A stretch of 64,000 bases of DNA, from contig NBMB01000017.1 in NCBI GenBank assembly GCA_002084765.1, forward strand, positions 1 to 64,000. Reading direction: 5' to 3'. The notes beneath the pieces were generated by a model that had not been told where the DNA came from, did not search any database, and saw nothing but the letters and a program-made list of their open reading frames with translations. A program made the position numbers and the translations under genes. Source of the DNA: Candidatus Cloacimonetes bacterium 4572_55. GTDB lineage: Bacteria; 4572-55. Below are positions 24,638 through 34,153 of the stretch, one piece after another (position 1 is the first letter of the stretch; each line of letters begins with the position of its first letter).

Positions 24638-26488
24638 ATGAGCATGAAAAAAATGCGCGATTATAGCAAGGTATTTATCTGGCTTATGGCGATCGCTTTT
24701 ATCCTGAGCACATTTGTGTTATGGGGGATGCAATATTCACCTTCCATGCAGCAGCAACAAAACGAATCGGAAACGACCAACGTGGCTGCGGAAATTAACG
24801 GCGATAAAATTATGATAAACGAATTTCGTCGCGCGTTTGAGCAAGCACTAAATCAGCGGGAGGTGCAAGACCCGGACCTTGAACTGACTGATCAAGATAT
24901 AAAGCAAATTCGCTCTCAAACACTGCGAGACCTGACCGACCAAATTCTGTTCGATCAGCAGGTGAAAAAGCACGGTATCCAGGTCACTTATGAAGAGGTT
25001 GCCGAGGAGTTGAAGACCAATCCGCCGGATTTTTTGAAATCTACCTTTATCGATAGCATGGGGGTTTTTAACTACGCCGAGTATATAACTGCTCTAAAAC
25101 AGGCTGACGACAGCCAACTGAGGATGATCGAGCAAACTCTGATGAACTATTTGCCTCGAAAGAAATTGCAGGATAAGGTTCAGGCGTCGGTCAGAGTCGG
25201 AGACTTGGAGGCGTGGGAAGATTTTGTCTCCAAGAATGAGAAAGTGAAAATCAAGTATATTTCGGTTGATCTGAATCAAGTGGATCAAAGCTCGGTGACC
25301 GCGACAGGTGATGAGATACAGAAATATTACAATGAAAATAAAGATGATTATAAGCAACCGGAACAGCGCATCGCCGACTATGTCCAACTTGAGATAAAAA
25401 TGTCGCCGGAGGATCATCAAGAGTTGACAGAAAAGAGGAAAATGATCACGGAAGAGTTAGCGAGCGGAGCGGATTTTGCTGAGTTGGCTTCGCAATATTC
25501 ACAAGATACGGGCAGTGGCGCAAAAGGCGGTGATTTGGGCTTCTTTGGTCGGAACCAAATGGTGAAGCCTTTTGAAGAAACGGCTTTTAGATTAGAAGAT
25601 AATGAGATGAGCGACTGGATAAAAAGTCGCTTTGGTTGGCATTTAATTCTGCGGCATAGCTCTAAGATGGAGAAAGATTCGAATGACGAGGATCAGGAAA
25701 AAATCCACGCGAGCCATATTCTACTAAAGGAAGAGCCGAGCAACGCCACCAAAAATGAAGTGGGAGAGGCGGCTTATAAATTCTCGTCGGATGTCTCGGA
25801 GAACCCTGAAAATTTCCAATCGTTAGCGGAAGCCGCGGGTCTGACAGTAAATGTGACCAAAGCCTTCACTGAAGAGGGCGGTATGATAGCGGGTCTCGGT
25901 CGGATGCCAGATGCGGTCAGCTCGATTTTTTCTAAAGAGATCGGGGAACCCACTTCCAAATTTGATATGGGAGGCGACAAAGGCTATGCGATTTTCCGAT
26001 TAAAAGAAATTATTCCCGAAGGCTTTAAAGAATTTGATCAAGTCAAAGAAATGATCAAAAATAAGCTGATTCGTGAGAAACGGCTGGAGCGCGCCGGCGC
26101 AATCGCGGACAGTTTGTATCAAGTGGTACAAAATGGAACCTCTTTTGAAGGGATTGCCGAAGCGGATTCCGATTTTACGGTGCAAGAGAGCGAGGAGTTC
26201 ACCCGGAGCTCCTATGTGAAAAATATTGGTCGTGATAACGATGTGACTCGCGCTGCCTTTATTTTATCCCTGAATACATCAAGCAAGCCGCTTAAGACCA
26301 ACAAGGCATATTATTTGATCCAAGTCTTGGAACACAAAGATGCGGATAAGGAAAAATTTGAGAAAGAGAAATCTTCTATCAAGACACAACTGCTGGCTCC
26401 GAAACAAAATACCGCTTTTAACGAATGGTTTACCGAGGTGAGGGACCAGGCGGAGATCGTCGATAATTTGGATCAATTCTACAAATAA
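24638..26488 (+). CDS. SurA/PpiD-like periplasmic peptidyl-prolyl isomerase
   Basis: The 616-residue protein has one N-terminal membrane anchor (VFIWLMAIAFILSTFVLWGM), a SurA_N-type chaperone helix domain (about 45-210) and a parvulin PPIC domain with SGADFAELASQYSQDTG and GGDLGFFGRNQMVKPFEETA (about 275-345). A second, degenerate parvulin-like region follows (HASHILLKEEPSNATKN). The anchored layout matches PpiD/PrsA-like foldases of exported and outer-membrane proteins. GAGGAG lies upstream of ATG, and a strong terminator follows. Confidence 0.88.
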   Translation: MSMKKMRDYSKVFIWLMAIAFILSTFVLWGMQYSPSMQQQQNESETTNVAAEINGDKIMINEFRRAFEQALNQREVQDPDLELTDQDIKQIRSQTLRDLTDQILFDQQVKKHGIQVTYEEVAEELKTNPPDFLKSTFIDSMGVFNYAEYITALKQADDSQLRMIEQTLMNYLPRKKLQDKVQASVRVGDLEAWEDFVSKNEKVKIKYISVDLNQVDQSSVTATGDEIQKYYNENKDDYKQPEQRIADYVQLEIKMSPEDHQELTEKRKMITEELASGADFAELASQYSQDTGSGAKGGDLGFFGRNQMVKPFEETAFRLEDNEMSDWIKSRFGWHLILRHSSKMEKDSNDEDQEKIHASHILLKEEPSNATKNEVGEAAYKFSSDVSENPENFQSLAEAAGLTVNVTKAFTEEGGMIAGLGRMPDAVSSIFSKEIGEPTSKFDMGGDKGYAIFRLKEIIPEGFKEFDQVKEMIKNKLIREKRLERAGAIADSLYQVVQNGTSFEGIAEADSDFTVQESEEFTRSSYVKNIGRDNDVTRAAFILSLNTSSKPLKTNKAYYLIQVLEHKDADKEKFEKEKSSIKTQLLAPKQNTAFNEWFTEVRDQAEIVDNLDQFYK

Positions 26489-26521
26489 TCCGATCTCGCA
26501 AGAAGTTTATCTGTTTATCAT

Positions 26522-26557
26522 AAAAAAATGACGATTATACAAAATCGTCATTTTTTT
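26522..26557 (+). terminator. Rho-independent terminator after the PpiD-like gene
   Basis: A perfect 15-bp stem (26522-26536 with 26543-26557) has GC-containing core ATGACGATT/AATCGTCAT, a 6-base loop and seven T at the end. The A-run on the other side makes it bidirectional. Confidence 0.9.
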
Positions 26558-26698
26558 GACCTCTATTTGCCAAGAAAATATTTTCAACGATTTTATTGAG
26601 AGTCGGTCTTTTTATCACATAACAGGCGTTTTTTAACCGCTTTACCTCTCTTCTCTTCGTGTCATATCGGCGCGAGGCACATATAGGGAAGTTTTTTA

Positions 26699-27565
26699 AT
26701 GCTAAACATGTATCAAATCCATATAACAAGAAATGAAGTTCGTTTCTTCTTGAATGGGCATATTTCTGACAATGAGGCGAACAAGTTTTTGCAAGAATTC
26801 AAGCGGAATGTTTTATCTAAAGTCTCATCTCAAAAAGGATGGTTTCTCTTGATCGATTTCAAGAATCTGAAATCACTCCGACCGTTTCTAAAAGAGGTTA
26901 TTTCTGATATTTTAGCATTAAGCAAAGCTCAAAACGTGACAGCTGTCATCCATTTTTTGCATAAAGTGACTTTGAGTGTGCAGATTAAGCGGCTGGCAAA
27001 AGAGGTGGGAATACTGAATAAAATCTATACGGTGACCAATGAACAAGAGGCTCAAAAAATCTTGGACAATTATCGTCCAATAATGAAAAAAAAGACGTTG
27101 AAACCAAAAAAACGGATAGAACCGATAAAACCCATAAAAAAGCCTGTTGAAAAAAAGCCGACTTTCAGCAGGCGACCGCCTCCAACCAGCTATCAAATTA
27201 TGCCCATAAAAAACGGTATTTTCATTACATTTATGGGACAGATGTCCGTGCTGGAAGCAAAGCGATTTGTTCGGGATTTCAGGGCAAGTATGCCGATTAG
27301 CCGAAAATGGTACGTGGTCGCTGATTCACGAAGAGTCAAAGTGCAGTCTCAAAAAGTCTCGAAAATTCTGCAGGAGGCGACCGATTTAGCAAAGGAGTCC
27401 GGACGCCGGTTTTCCGTGCAAATTGTTAAAAGCGCGACCGCGCGGCTCCAATTGCATCGGGTGGCTCGGGAAAAGGGACAGGAAGACCTGTTTTTTGTCG
27501 TGAATAATGAGCAAGATGCAGAGAAAATTGTTCAAGAACAAAAGGCAAAATTTGGGATACGTTAA
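26699..27565 (+). CDS. Double STAS-like domain protein
   Basis: The 288 residues form two homologous halves (about 4-125 and 165-285) joined by a Lys/Pro-rich linker (about 126-160). Matching stretches are NGHISDNEANKFLQEFKRN and MGQMSVLEAKRFVRDFRAS, then VTLSVQIKRLAKEVG and ATARLQLHRVAREKG, then TVTNEQEAQKIL and VVNNEQDAEKIV. The predicted alternation and the anti-sigma-antagonist look suggest a STAS fold. No phospho-acceptor Ser could be placed confidently. It could be a target of the PP2C phosphatase at 12900-15323, which is inference only. Confidence 0.6.
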   Translation: MLNMYQIHITRNEVRFFLNGHISDNEANKFLQEFKRNVLSKVSSQKGWFLLIDFKNLKSLRPFLKEVISDILALSKAQNVTAVIHFLHKVTLSVQIKRLAKEVGILNKIYTVTNEQEAQKILDNYRPIMKKKTLKPKKRIEPIKPIKKPVEKKPTFSRRPPPTSYQIMPIKNGIFITFMGQMSVLEAKRFVRDFRASMPISRKWYVVADSRRVKVQSQKVSKILQEATDLAKESGRRFSVQIVKSATARLQLHRVAREKGQEDLFFVVNNEQDAEKIVQEQKAKFGIR

Positions 27566-27661
27566 TCTCATTCGATGTCTTTTGGTTTTTTAAAACTAAG
27601 CGAAGTTTGTCAAATTTGGCGATGTTACGCTATATGTTACGCTACGTTGAAAGGAGACGAT

Positions 27662-28576
27662 ATGAAGAGATTATCTTTTTATTTGGTAATAAGTTGTGTG
27701 CTTTTTTCCGTCTTATCCGCGTATGGGTTCGAAGGGATTATCACGACAAAAACAGAATTTCATCAAGGCGCGGATATGCCTTCTCAGCCGGACGAAGAGG
27801 AGATCGCTGATGCAGAAAATGAGATCGAACAGATGAAGGAGGATCTGAAAGGACTGTCCGGCGACGACCGAAAATGGTTGGAGAATGAAATAGAGACTCA
27901 GGAGGGCTATCTCGCTGAGTTAAGCGGGGAAAATGCAGGCGGGTCTATAGTGACCCGAACATATATAAAAGATAGTTGGACCCGGGTTGTCGATGAGAGC
28001 GATCCGAATAACGAGATCATTTTCAAGGATCAATCCATGATTATGATCAATCATAGTGAACAGAGCTATTCGCAGATAAGCATCGAAGAGTTTCGGAAGA
28101 TGATGAAAGATATAAAGGAAAGTTTTTCTTCGGTTTTGGATCAGGATTCGCGTCGGCGACTGGACGAGGAGATGAAGAATGAGGCTGAAAAGCAGCAAAA
28201 AGTAAAGATTGAAAAGACAGGGAAAATGGACAAAATTCTGGGATATTCTTGCGAATTGGTGATCGCGACAATAGGCGAAGATCGAAATGAAATCTGGATG
28301 ACATACGAGTTAGGTGACGTATTGCGCCCTTTCCATGAGATGTATGAGTCGTTTCAGTCTGATCTATCCGATCAATTTAGCGCGGATGTTCAGGATTTGG
28401 AAATGGAAGCACTCCGTCAGCTAAAGGGCGTCCCCCTAAAGATGATAAAAAAGGAAGGGGATCAAGTGATGGAAGAGTCCGAGGTAACTCAGATCGAGGA
28501 AAAATCTCTATCGGACAGTGAGTTCTCTCCGCCAGCCAGCTACAAAAAGGAGGAAGGACTTTCGTTTCAACGATAG
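27662..28576 (+). CDS. Exported DUF4412-like protein
   Basis: The 304-residue protein starts with a signal peptide (MKRLSFYLVISCVLFSVL). A charged helical segment (about 40-85, QPDEEEIADAENEIEQMKED) is followed by the DUF4412-like beta region with KDSWTRVVDESD, IIFKDQSMIMINHSEQSYSQ and LGYSCELVIATIGEDRNEIW. These proteins are periplasmic and of unknown function. I chose the ATG at 27662 because AAAGGAG lies eight bases upstream and it gives a clean signal peptide; the frame is open further 5'. It ends eight bases from the convergent glycosyltransferase. Confidence 0.72.
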   Translation: MKRLSFYLVISCVLFSVLSAYGFEGIITTKTEFHQGADMPSQPDEEEIADAENEIEQMKEDLKGLSGDDRKWLENEIETQEGYLAELSGENAGGSIVTRTYIKDSWTRVVDESDPNNEIIFKDQSMIMINHSEQSYSQISIEEFRKMMKDIKESFSSVLDQDSRRRLDEEMKNEAEKQQKVKIEKTGKMDKILGYSCELVIATIGEDRNEIWMTYELGDVLRPFHEMYESFQSDLSDQFSADVQDLEMEALRQLKGVPLKMIKKEGDQVMEESEVTQIEEKSLSDSEFSPPASYKKEEGLSFQR

Positions 28577-28584
28577 GTGCGCGG

Positions 28585-29478
28585 CTACTTTTTCCGAGAG
28601 ACGGAGCGGCGAATTCCCAACGCAAAAAGCAGTTTATGCAATCCGGTCATCGCCTTTATTCCTATCCAGACCAATAGGGTGGTCGGTAGAGATCGGCTCC
28701 TCCGAAGGTGGTGATCATAGAAAATCCACATCGCATTATAGTAGTGAGAAATCAGTCGGTATGAGCCGTGCTGAGCACCCCCGAGTCCCCCATAGTGCAT
28801 GATCGGGGCGTCCGCGCAATAGCGAATTTTCCACCCTTTTTCATGGATCCGATAGCTCCAGTCCAGATCGTCCCCGTACATGAAAAAACTTTCGTCCATC
28901 CCATTGGTTTGCTCGAGCACCTCCCGCGGAACCATGAAACACGCGCCGGAAATCGCCTCTACATCCAAGCTCTGATCCGGCGAATAATTCGTCAGTGTAT
29001 AACGGTGGAACAACTCGACTTCTGGGAAAAATTTCCGTAATCTCAAAAAATAGGCGCACGCGACAAAAGGCGTGGGGAAACTGCGGCGGCATTGCCACTG
29101 AAAATCGTTGTTTGGGCTGTGAAGTTTCCCTCCGACCGCGCCGTAATCAGGATGCGTCTCAAGAAAATGCGTCAATTTTTCGAGTGAACCGGGGGGGACA
29201 ATCGTGTCCGGGTTGAGCGATAGCACATAGCGACCCCTTGATCGCTTTAAACCTTGATTGTTGGCGCGGATAAAGCCCGCGTTTTCTGAGTTTTGAATAA
29301 GAATGGTCTGCGGAAATTTTTTTTTGATCGTCAGATTGCTTTGGTCCGAGGAAGCGTTATCCACTAAAATTACTTCTAAGTCTGGAATCGTCACATTCTT
29401 ATAAATTGATTCCAGACATTCAACGACCACATCTCCAGCATTGTAATTGACGACGCAAATGGAAAGCGTTGGGTTCAT
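28585..29478 (-). CDS. Glycosyltransferase family 2 (rhamnosyltransferase-like)
   Basis: The 297-residue GT-A enzyme has SICVVNYNAGDVVVECLESI at the start, LVDNASSDQS, the metal-binding LSLNPDTIVPPGSL and AISGACFMVPREVLEQ. The C-terminal half has the typical GDDLDWSYRIHEKGWKIRY. Its place as the last gene of the dTDP-rhamnose operon suggests it transfers rhamnose to a surface glycan; the acceptor is unknown. Confidence 0.88.
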   Translation of the reverse strand: MNPTLSICVVNYNAGDVVVECLESIYKNVTIPDLEVILVDNASSDQSNLTIKKKFPQTILIQNSENAGFIRANNQGLKRSRGRYVLSLNPDTIVPPGSLEKLTHFLETHPDYGAVGGKLHSPNNDFQWQCRRSFPTPFVACAYFLRLRKFFPEVELFHRYTLTNYSPDQSLDVEAISGACFMVPREVLEQTNGMDESFFMYGDDLDWSYRIHEKGWKIRYCADAPIMHYGGLGGAQHGSYRLISHYYNAMWIFYDHHLRRSRSLPTTLLVWIGIKAMTGLHKLLFALGIRRSVSRKK

Positions 29479-29525
29479 CTATTTATATTCCTATTATAAT
29501 ATTATTTATAAGTATAATATTACAT

Positions 29526-30617
29526 TTAATTACTTGATTTGGCGTCGTAATTCGTCTCGATCCATTTTTGATATCCGCCGCTTCTGATCTGATCGATCCA
29601 TTCCTGATGGGACAGATACCAGGCAACGGTCATGTCCAGCCCTCGATCAAAATCCACAGCTGGTTCCCAGCCCAATTCCGATTTGATTTTGTCGCAGTTG
29701 ACCGCGTACCGTCGGTCATGTCCAAGCCGGTCAGGCACATAAGCGATGAGCTTTTTTAGCTCATCCGGGTGTTTTCCTGTGGCGCGAGCTATTTTTTCGC
29801 ACAATCGGTTGATCAGGTCAATATTTCGCTGCTCATTATTCCCCCCGATATTATACGTCTCACCGATTTTCCCCTGACGCACGATCCGCCAAATTCCCCG
29901 GCAATGATCGCCCACATAGAGCCAATCTCGGACATTTTTTCCATCGCCGTAAATCGGTAGGGGCTTGCCCTCCAGCATGTTGAGGATCATCAAAGGGATC
30001 AGCTTTTCCGGAAATTGATAGGGACCGTAATTATTGGAGCAATTCGAGATCGTGATCGGCACGCTGTAGGTGTGGAAATAGGCGTTGACCAGATGGTCAG
30101 AAGCCGCCTTTGACGCAGAATAGGGGCTACGGGGGTCGTACACGGTATCTTCATAAAAGTACCCGGTCTCGTCCAGACTGCCGAAAACCTCGTCGGTAGA
30201 GATATGATGAAATAACAGGTCTTCTTTGATGGGAGATAGACGGACCCCCCAATGTTTCCGAGCGATCTCCAGCAGATTGAAGGAGCCGATCACGTTGGTT
30301 TGGACAAAGTCCTTTGGTCCAAAAATCGATCGATCTACATGGGATTCCGCGGCAAAGTGGATCACGCAGTCGATCTGGTATTGATCAAAAATCTGATCGA
30401 TACGCTTGATGTCGCAAATATCCGCTTTTTCAAACTGATATCGCTCTCGATATTGATCGGCAATATCCGCCAAACTCTCAGGATTTCCGGCGTACGTCAG
30501 GCTGTCCACGTTGACGATATGACCGGTAAAGTCGCTCTCCTCCAGAAGATAGCGGATAAAATTCGAGCCGATAAATCCGCATCCACCAGTTATGAGAATT
30601 GAATTGAATTGTCGCAT
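29526..30617 (-). CDS. rfbB: dTDP-glucose 4,6-dehydratase
   Basis: This is step two of dTDP-L-rhamnose synthesis. It is an extended SDR enzyme (363 residues) with NAD motif ITGGCGFIGSNFIRYLL, the catalytic FHHISTDEVFGSL and YSASKAASDHLV (Tyr-x-x-x-Lys), and NNYGPYQFPEKLIPLMI for the nucleotide sugar. GAGAGG precedes the ATG. A partial dispersed repeat (30631-30670) separates it from rfbD. Confidence 0.96.
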   Translation of the reverse strand: MRQFNSILITGGCGFIGSNFIRYLLEESDFTGHIVNVDSLTYAGNPESLADIADQYRERYQFEKADICDIKRIDQIFDQYQIDCVIHFAAESHVDRSIFGPKDFVQTNVIGSFNLLEIARKHWGVRLSPIKEDLLFHHISTDEVFGSLDETGYFYEDTVYDPRSPYSASKAASDHLVNAYFHTYSVPITISNCSNNYGPYQFPEKLIPLMILNMLEGKPLPIYGDGKNVRDWLYVGDHCRGIWRIVRQGKIGETYNIGGNNEQRNIDLINRLCEKIARATGKHPDELKKLIAYVPDRLGHDRRYAVNCDKIKSELGWEPAVDFDRGLDMTVAWYLSHQEWIDQIRSGGYQKWIETNYDAKSSN

Positions 30618-30630
30618 GATAGCACCTCTC

Positions 30631-30670
30631 TTGTCCGCAGATTACGCAGATGATAGAGATTATGAAGATT
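30631..30670 (-). repeat. Partial CGCAGATTA repeat, copy F
   Basis: TTGTCCGCAGATTACGCAGA is followed by degenerate AGATTA-like units that run into the last codons of rfbD (stop 30660-30662). Confidence 0.65.
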
Positions 30671-31568
30671 CAGAAAAATCTACGAAAAATTGACGAAGAT
30701 TTTCCCGCCAAATTTCTTTTTTCCTTTCTTTTAAAAAATCGCGAAACCCAAAATTGCGTTGAATGTTCCCATTGTCCATAACTGAATAGGGGGGTCTGGT
30801 CGCGGGCATCGGATACTCCTCTGCCGAAATCGGTCGGATTGGGATTTCTTTTTTGATGAGTCCAAATTCAACCCCAAGTTTTTGAATTTCCACTGCGAAA
30901 TTGAACCAGGAAATAGCGGCTTGATCGGAATAGTGATATATCCCGAATTTCTGAGGCGTTGTGTGGAGGAGGTGGACAATATTTTGAGCCAGCGGGGCGC
31001 AGTAGGTTGGCGAGCCGATTTGGTCGTGAATCACATTCAACGATTTCCGTTCATTGCATAACCGGATAATCGTTTTGACGAAATTTTTTCCGCACACTCC
31101 GTACAGCCAACTGATACGGATAATATAATATTTTTTCCAACAGGAATGATGGTTCGAGACTTGGATTATTTTCCGCTCGCCGCTCAACTTTGTCTGACCA
31201 TATACCGAGAGTGGATTGGGTTCGTCATCCTCTCGATAGGGCGATGTTTTCTGACCGTCAAATACAAAATCGGTCGAAAAATGGATCATTGTCGCGTCTA
31301 ATTTGGCGGCGATTTGAGCGATATTTTTCGCCCCGCGCCCATTGATTTGCTCTGCGTATTCCGGCTCTTCCTCAGCCCGATCCACATCTGTATATGCCGC
31401 GCAATTGACGATTTGTCTCACGGATTTACCCTCAGAAAATTTTTCCAACGCCTCGGATCGGGTGATATCCACCTCACGGTCTGTTCCGTAATAGGGGATT
31501 TTGAGTCGGCGTAACTCCATGCAGATTTGTTTTCCGAGCATCCCAGTGCTACCGATTATCCAGATCAT
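30660..31568 (-). CDS. rfbD: dTDP-4-dehydrorhamnose reductase
   Basis: This is the last step of dTDP-L-rhamnose synthesis. The 302-residue SDR protein has IIGSTGMLGKQICMEL, VNCAAYTDVDRAEEEPEYAE, MIHFSTDFVFDGQKTSPYRE and SVYGQTKLSGERKI (Tyr-x-x-x-Lys), followed by ISWLYGVCGKNFVKTII. Its ATG overlaps the TGA of rfbC by four bases. The C-terminal codons coincide with a degenerate dispersed repeat. Confidence 0.95.
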   Translation of the reverse strand: MIWIIGSTGMLGKQICMELRRLKIPYYGTDREVDITRSEALEKFSEGKSVRQIVNCAAYTDVDRAEEEPEYAEQINGRGAKNIAQIAAKLDATMIHFSTDFVFDGQKTSPYREDDEPNPLSVYGQTKLSGERKIIQVSNHHSCWKKYYIIRISWLYGVCGKNFVKTIIRLCNERKSLNVIHDQIGSPTYCAPLAQNIVHLLHTTPQKFGIYHYSDQAAISWFNFAVEIQKLGVEFGLIKKEIPIRPISAEEYPMPATRPPYSVMDNGNIQRNFGFRDFLKERKKEIWRENLRQFFVDFSESS

Positions 31569-32113
31569 GGAAACGCCTCCACATCTCTCAGACAGGCGTT
31601 ATTTCGATCTTTTGGGGATAAAATCGGTTGTCGAGAGGGCCAATCAACGCCGACTTCCGGGTCGTTCCAGATAATTCCTCGCTCAGAGTCCGGCGCGTAT
31701 TCAGCCGTTGTTTTGTAGAGAATTTCAGCTACGTTGCTGACGGTATAGAATCCATGAGCGAATCCTGTGGGCACATACAGAAGTTTTTTATTTTCAGCGG
31801 ACAGCATACATCCTTCCCATTGTCCAAAAGTGGGAGAACTCCTGCGAATATCGACGATTGCGTCAAAAATTTCCCCATGGATACAACGCACCAATTTGGC
31901 TTGCGCGTGGGGCGGAAGTTGATAATGCAGACCGCGCAGCGTCCCTTTTATTGAACGTGATTGGTTGTCCTGGAAAAAATTTTCCGATATACCGCACCGG
32001 GTGAATTCTGATAATTTATAGGTCTCAAAGAAAAATCCACGCTCGTCTCCATAGACCTTTGGCGTGATTATCCGCACTCCTGATAGACGAGTTTCTTGAA
32101 ATTCGAAAGGCAT
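31565..32113 (-). CDS. rfbC: dTDP-4-dehydrorhamnose 3,5-epimerase
   Basis: The 182-residue cupin enzyme has the signatures DERGFFFETYKLSEF, DNQSRSIKGTLRGLHYQLPP (active-site His) and DAIVDIRRSSPTFGQWEG. The start is ATG 32113, with AGAGGA six bases upstream; an in-frame start at 32137 has no such site. Confidence 0.95.
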   Translation of the reverse strand: MPFEFQETRLSGVRIITPKVYGDERGFFFETYKLSEFTRCGISENFFQDNQSRSIKGTLRGLHYQLPPHAQAKLVRCIHGEIFDAIVDIRRSSPTFGQWEGCMLSAENKKLLYVPTGFAHGFYTVSNVAEILYKTTAEYAPDSERGIIWNDPEVGVDWPSRQPILSPKDRNNACLRDVEAFP

Positions 32114-32178
32114 AAAATTCCTCTTTTTTTTAATCAATCAAGTTGTATCACCGGATCAGAGCCATCTTTTGAGTCCCC

Positions 32179-33048
32179 TCAAGCTTCTAATAAGCTTCGC
32201 AGATATTTTCCATAATGATTGTCCCTGGGAAAGCGAGCCGCGAGCCGCTCCAATCCAGCGTCGTCAATGAATTTCATTCGATACGCCACCTCTTCGATAC
32301 AACCGATTTTCAGCCCCTGCCTCTCCTCGATGGTTTTGATGAACATGGTCGCGTCGTTCAATGACTGATATGTTCCGGTATCCAGCCAGGCAAAACCGCG
32401 TCCCATCAATTGGACTTTCAGCCGACCTTTTTCCAAATAGGCGCAGTTGACATCGGTGATCTCCAGCTCGCCTCGTTTGGAGGGTTTCATCCGTTTAGCG
32501 ATTTCCGTCACCTCCTGGTCATAAAAGTAGAGACCCACCACAGCATAATTGGACTTTGGGTGCTTTGGCTTCTCCTCAATGGAGATGACTTTTCTGTTTT
32601 GATCAAAATGTATCACGCCGTAACGTTCTGGGTCATTCACATAATAACCGAACACTGTGGCACCTTCTCGCTGTTGAGCCGCGCTCTGAACCAGGTTCGC
32701 CAAACCGTTTCCATAAAATATATTATCCCCTAAGATCAAAGCCGCTGGCTCGTTATCAACAAATGATTCCCCCAGGATAAAGGCTTCGGCAAGACCGTTT
32801 GGCTTGGGTTGCTCCTTGTATCGAAAGCACAATCCCAGAGAAGATCCGTCGCCAAACAATTCCTCGAATCGAGGCAAATCCTGCGGCGTGGATATGATCA
32901 TAATATCCCGAATACCGGCGAGCATCAATGTGGAGAGAGGATAATAGATCAGCGGTTTATCATAGATCGGTAAAAGCTGTTTGCACACTGCGCGGGTGAT
33001 CGGATAGAGACGCGTGCCGCTTCCTCCGGCAAGAATGATTCCTTTCAT
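32179..33048 (-). CDS. rfbA: Glucose-1-phosphate thymidylyltransferase
   Basis: This is the first step of dTDP-rhamnose synthesis. The 289-residue protein has [20 protein letters not shown] (nucleotide binding), [34 protein letters not shown] and [24 protein letters not shown] lies six bases before the ATG. It is the first gene of the minus-strand order rfbA-rfbC-rfbD-rfbB-glycosyltransferase, a complete pathway. Confidence 0.96.
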   Translation of the reverse strand: MKGIILAGGSGTRLYPITRAVCKQLLPIYDKPLIYYPLSTLMLAGIRDIMIISTPQDLPRFEELFGDGSSLGLCFRYKEQPKPNGLAEAFILGESFVDNEPAALILGDNIFYGNGLANLVQSAAQQREGATVFGYYVNDPERYGVIHFDQNRKVISIEEKPKHPKSNYAVVGLYFYDQEVTEIAKRMKPSKRGELEITDVNCAYLEKGRLKVQLMGRGFAWLDTGTYQSLNDATMFIKTIEERQGLKIGCIEEVAYRMKFIDDAGLERLAARFPRDNHYGKYLRSLLEA

Positions 33049-33155
33049 AGAAAATCCTTTAAATTTAATTAAGTAACACTTTTTATAAAAATAGTTATTA
33101 TTAAGCGATTATATCCATATTTTTTACGAATAAATCCGCGGATAAATCTGTGAAT

Positions 33156-33887
33156 TCAATATGTAACGTGAACAAGAAAAAGACCCTTTGCCTGGGCAGT
33201 TGCCGGGGCTTTTGAGCGATCCTGAGCCGTCAGAATCTCTTTCATCTCATGGATAGATAACTTATTTTTTCCGATCTCCAAAAACGATCCTACCAGAATT
33301 CTGACCATGGAATACAAAAATCGATTCGCGCAGATTTCGAAGATAATCATCTCCCCTTCTTGCTTCCAAAAGCAGTCGATCACCTGCACATAAAAATTCG
33401 TGGAGTCGGTTTTTGGCGAGCAAAAGGAACGAAAATTGAGGGTATCGAGGATTATCGGAACGGCTTTTTGCATCCTCTCGACGTCCAGGTCGCCTTTTAC
33501 ATATAAAGCGTGACGGCGATGTATGGGAGAAAAACGCCGCATCACCTGATAGCGATAGCGACGCCATCTGGCGTCCCGACACGCGTTAAAATAGATATCC
33601 ACTTCCTGAGCGTCGATTATCTTGACGTCGTCGGGTAGCCAGGCATTCAGCCCGGTCCGAAATACATGGATCGGGTGGGGGGAGTCGATACGGAAATTAG
33701 CGACCTGCTCCAAAGCGTGAACCCCTGAGTCGGTGCGGCCCGATCCGGTAATACGAGTCCGCTCGTGGGTCAGTCTAAGAATCGCGTCTTCGATAACGCC
33801 TTGTACGGTGCGGCAATTTGGCTGATACTGCCAACCGCAAAATTTCGTCCCTTCGTATTCGATAATCAATTTAATATTGCGCATCAT
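33156..33887 (-). CDS. truA: tRNA pseudouridine(38-40) synthase
   Basis: TruA modifies the anticodon arm. The 243 residues open with IKLIIEYEGTKFCGWQYQP and carry the catalytic Asp in TGSGRTDSGVHALEQVANF, then DARWRRYRYQVMRRFSPIHR and FLYSMVRILVGSFLEIG. The frame is open 50 codons upstream of 33887, but family alignment and GGAAA just before place the start at one of two adjacent ATGs (33887/33884). Confidence 0.94.
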   Translation of the reverse strand: MMRNIKLIIEYEGTKFCGWQYQPNCRTVQGVIEDAILRLTHERTRITGSGRTDSGVHALEQVANFRIDSPHPIHVFRTGLNAWLPDDVKIIDAQEVDIYFNACRDARWRRYRYQVMRRFSPIHRRHALYVKGDLDVERMQKAVPIILDTLNFRSFCSPKTDSTNFYVQVIDCFWKQEGEMIIFEICANRFLYSMVRILVGSFLEIGKNKLSIHEMKEILTAQDRSKAPATAQAKGLFLVHVTY

Positions 33888-34153
33888 TTTCCAGCTTTCA
33901 ATAGACAGATAAAACAAGCGATCTCTCTCTGCTAAAGATAGATAAAATTTGAAAAGGATGGTAGCATTTTCTACTCTTTTACGATATTTTTTTATCTGGG
34001 ACACATCGGTGACCGTCAAAGCTCCCGCGGGTCTCACTTGAGCGATATATTTTTTAAGATAAAGTAAGAAACTTGTTGAATTTCAACAGCTTTTGGTTTA
34101 TTTTTTACGCTCTGACAACTGTTATAGCATATTTCAAAAGGAGTTACCGATTG

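Noticed and set aside
24427-24645. A 72-codon minus-strand frame in the gap before the PpiD-like gene
   Set aside because: It has no ribosome site or recognised similarity, overlaps the start of the real gene, and its sequence is explained by an AT-rich gap with a hairpin.
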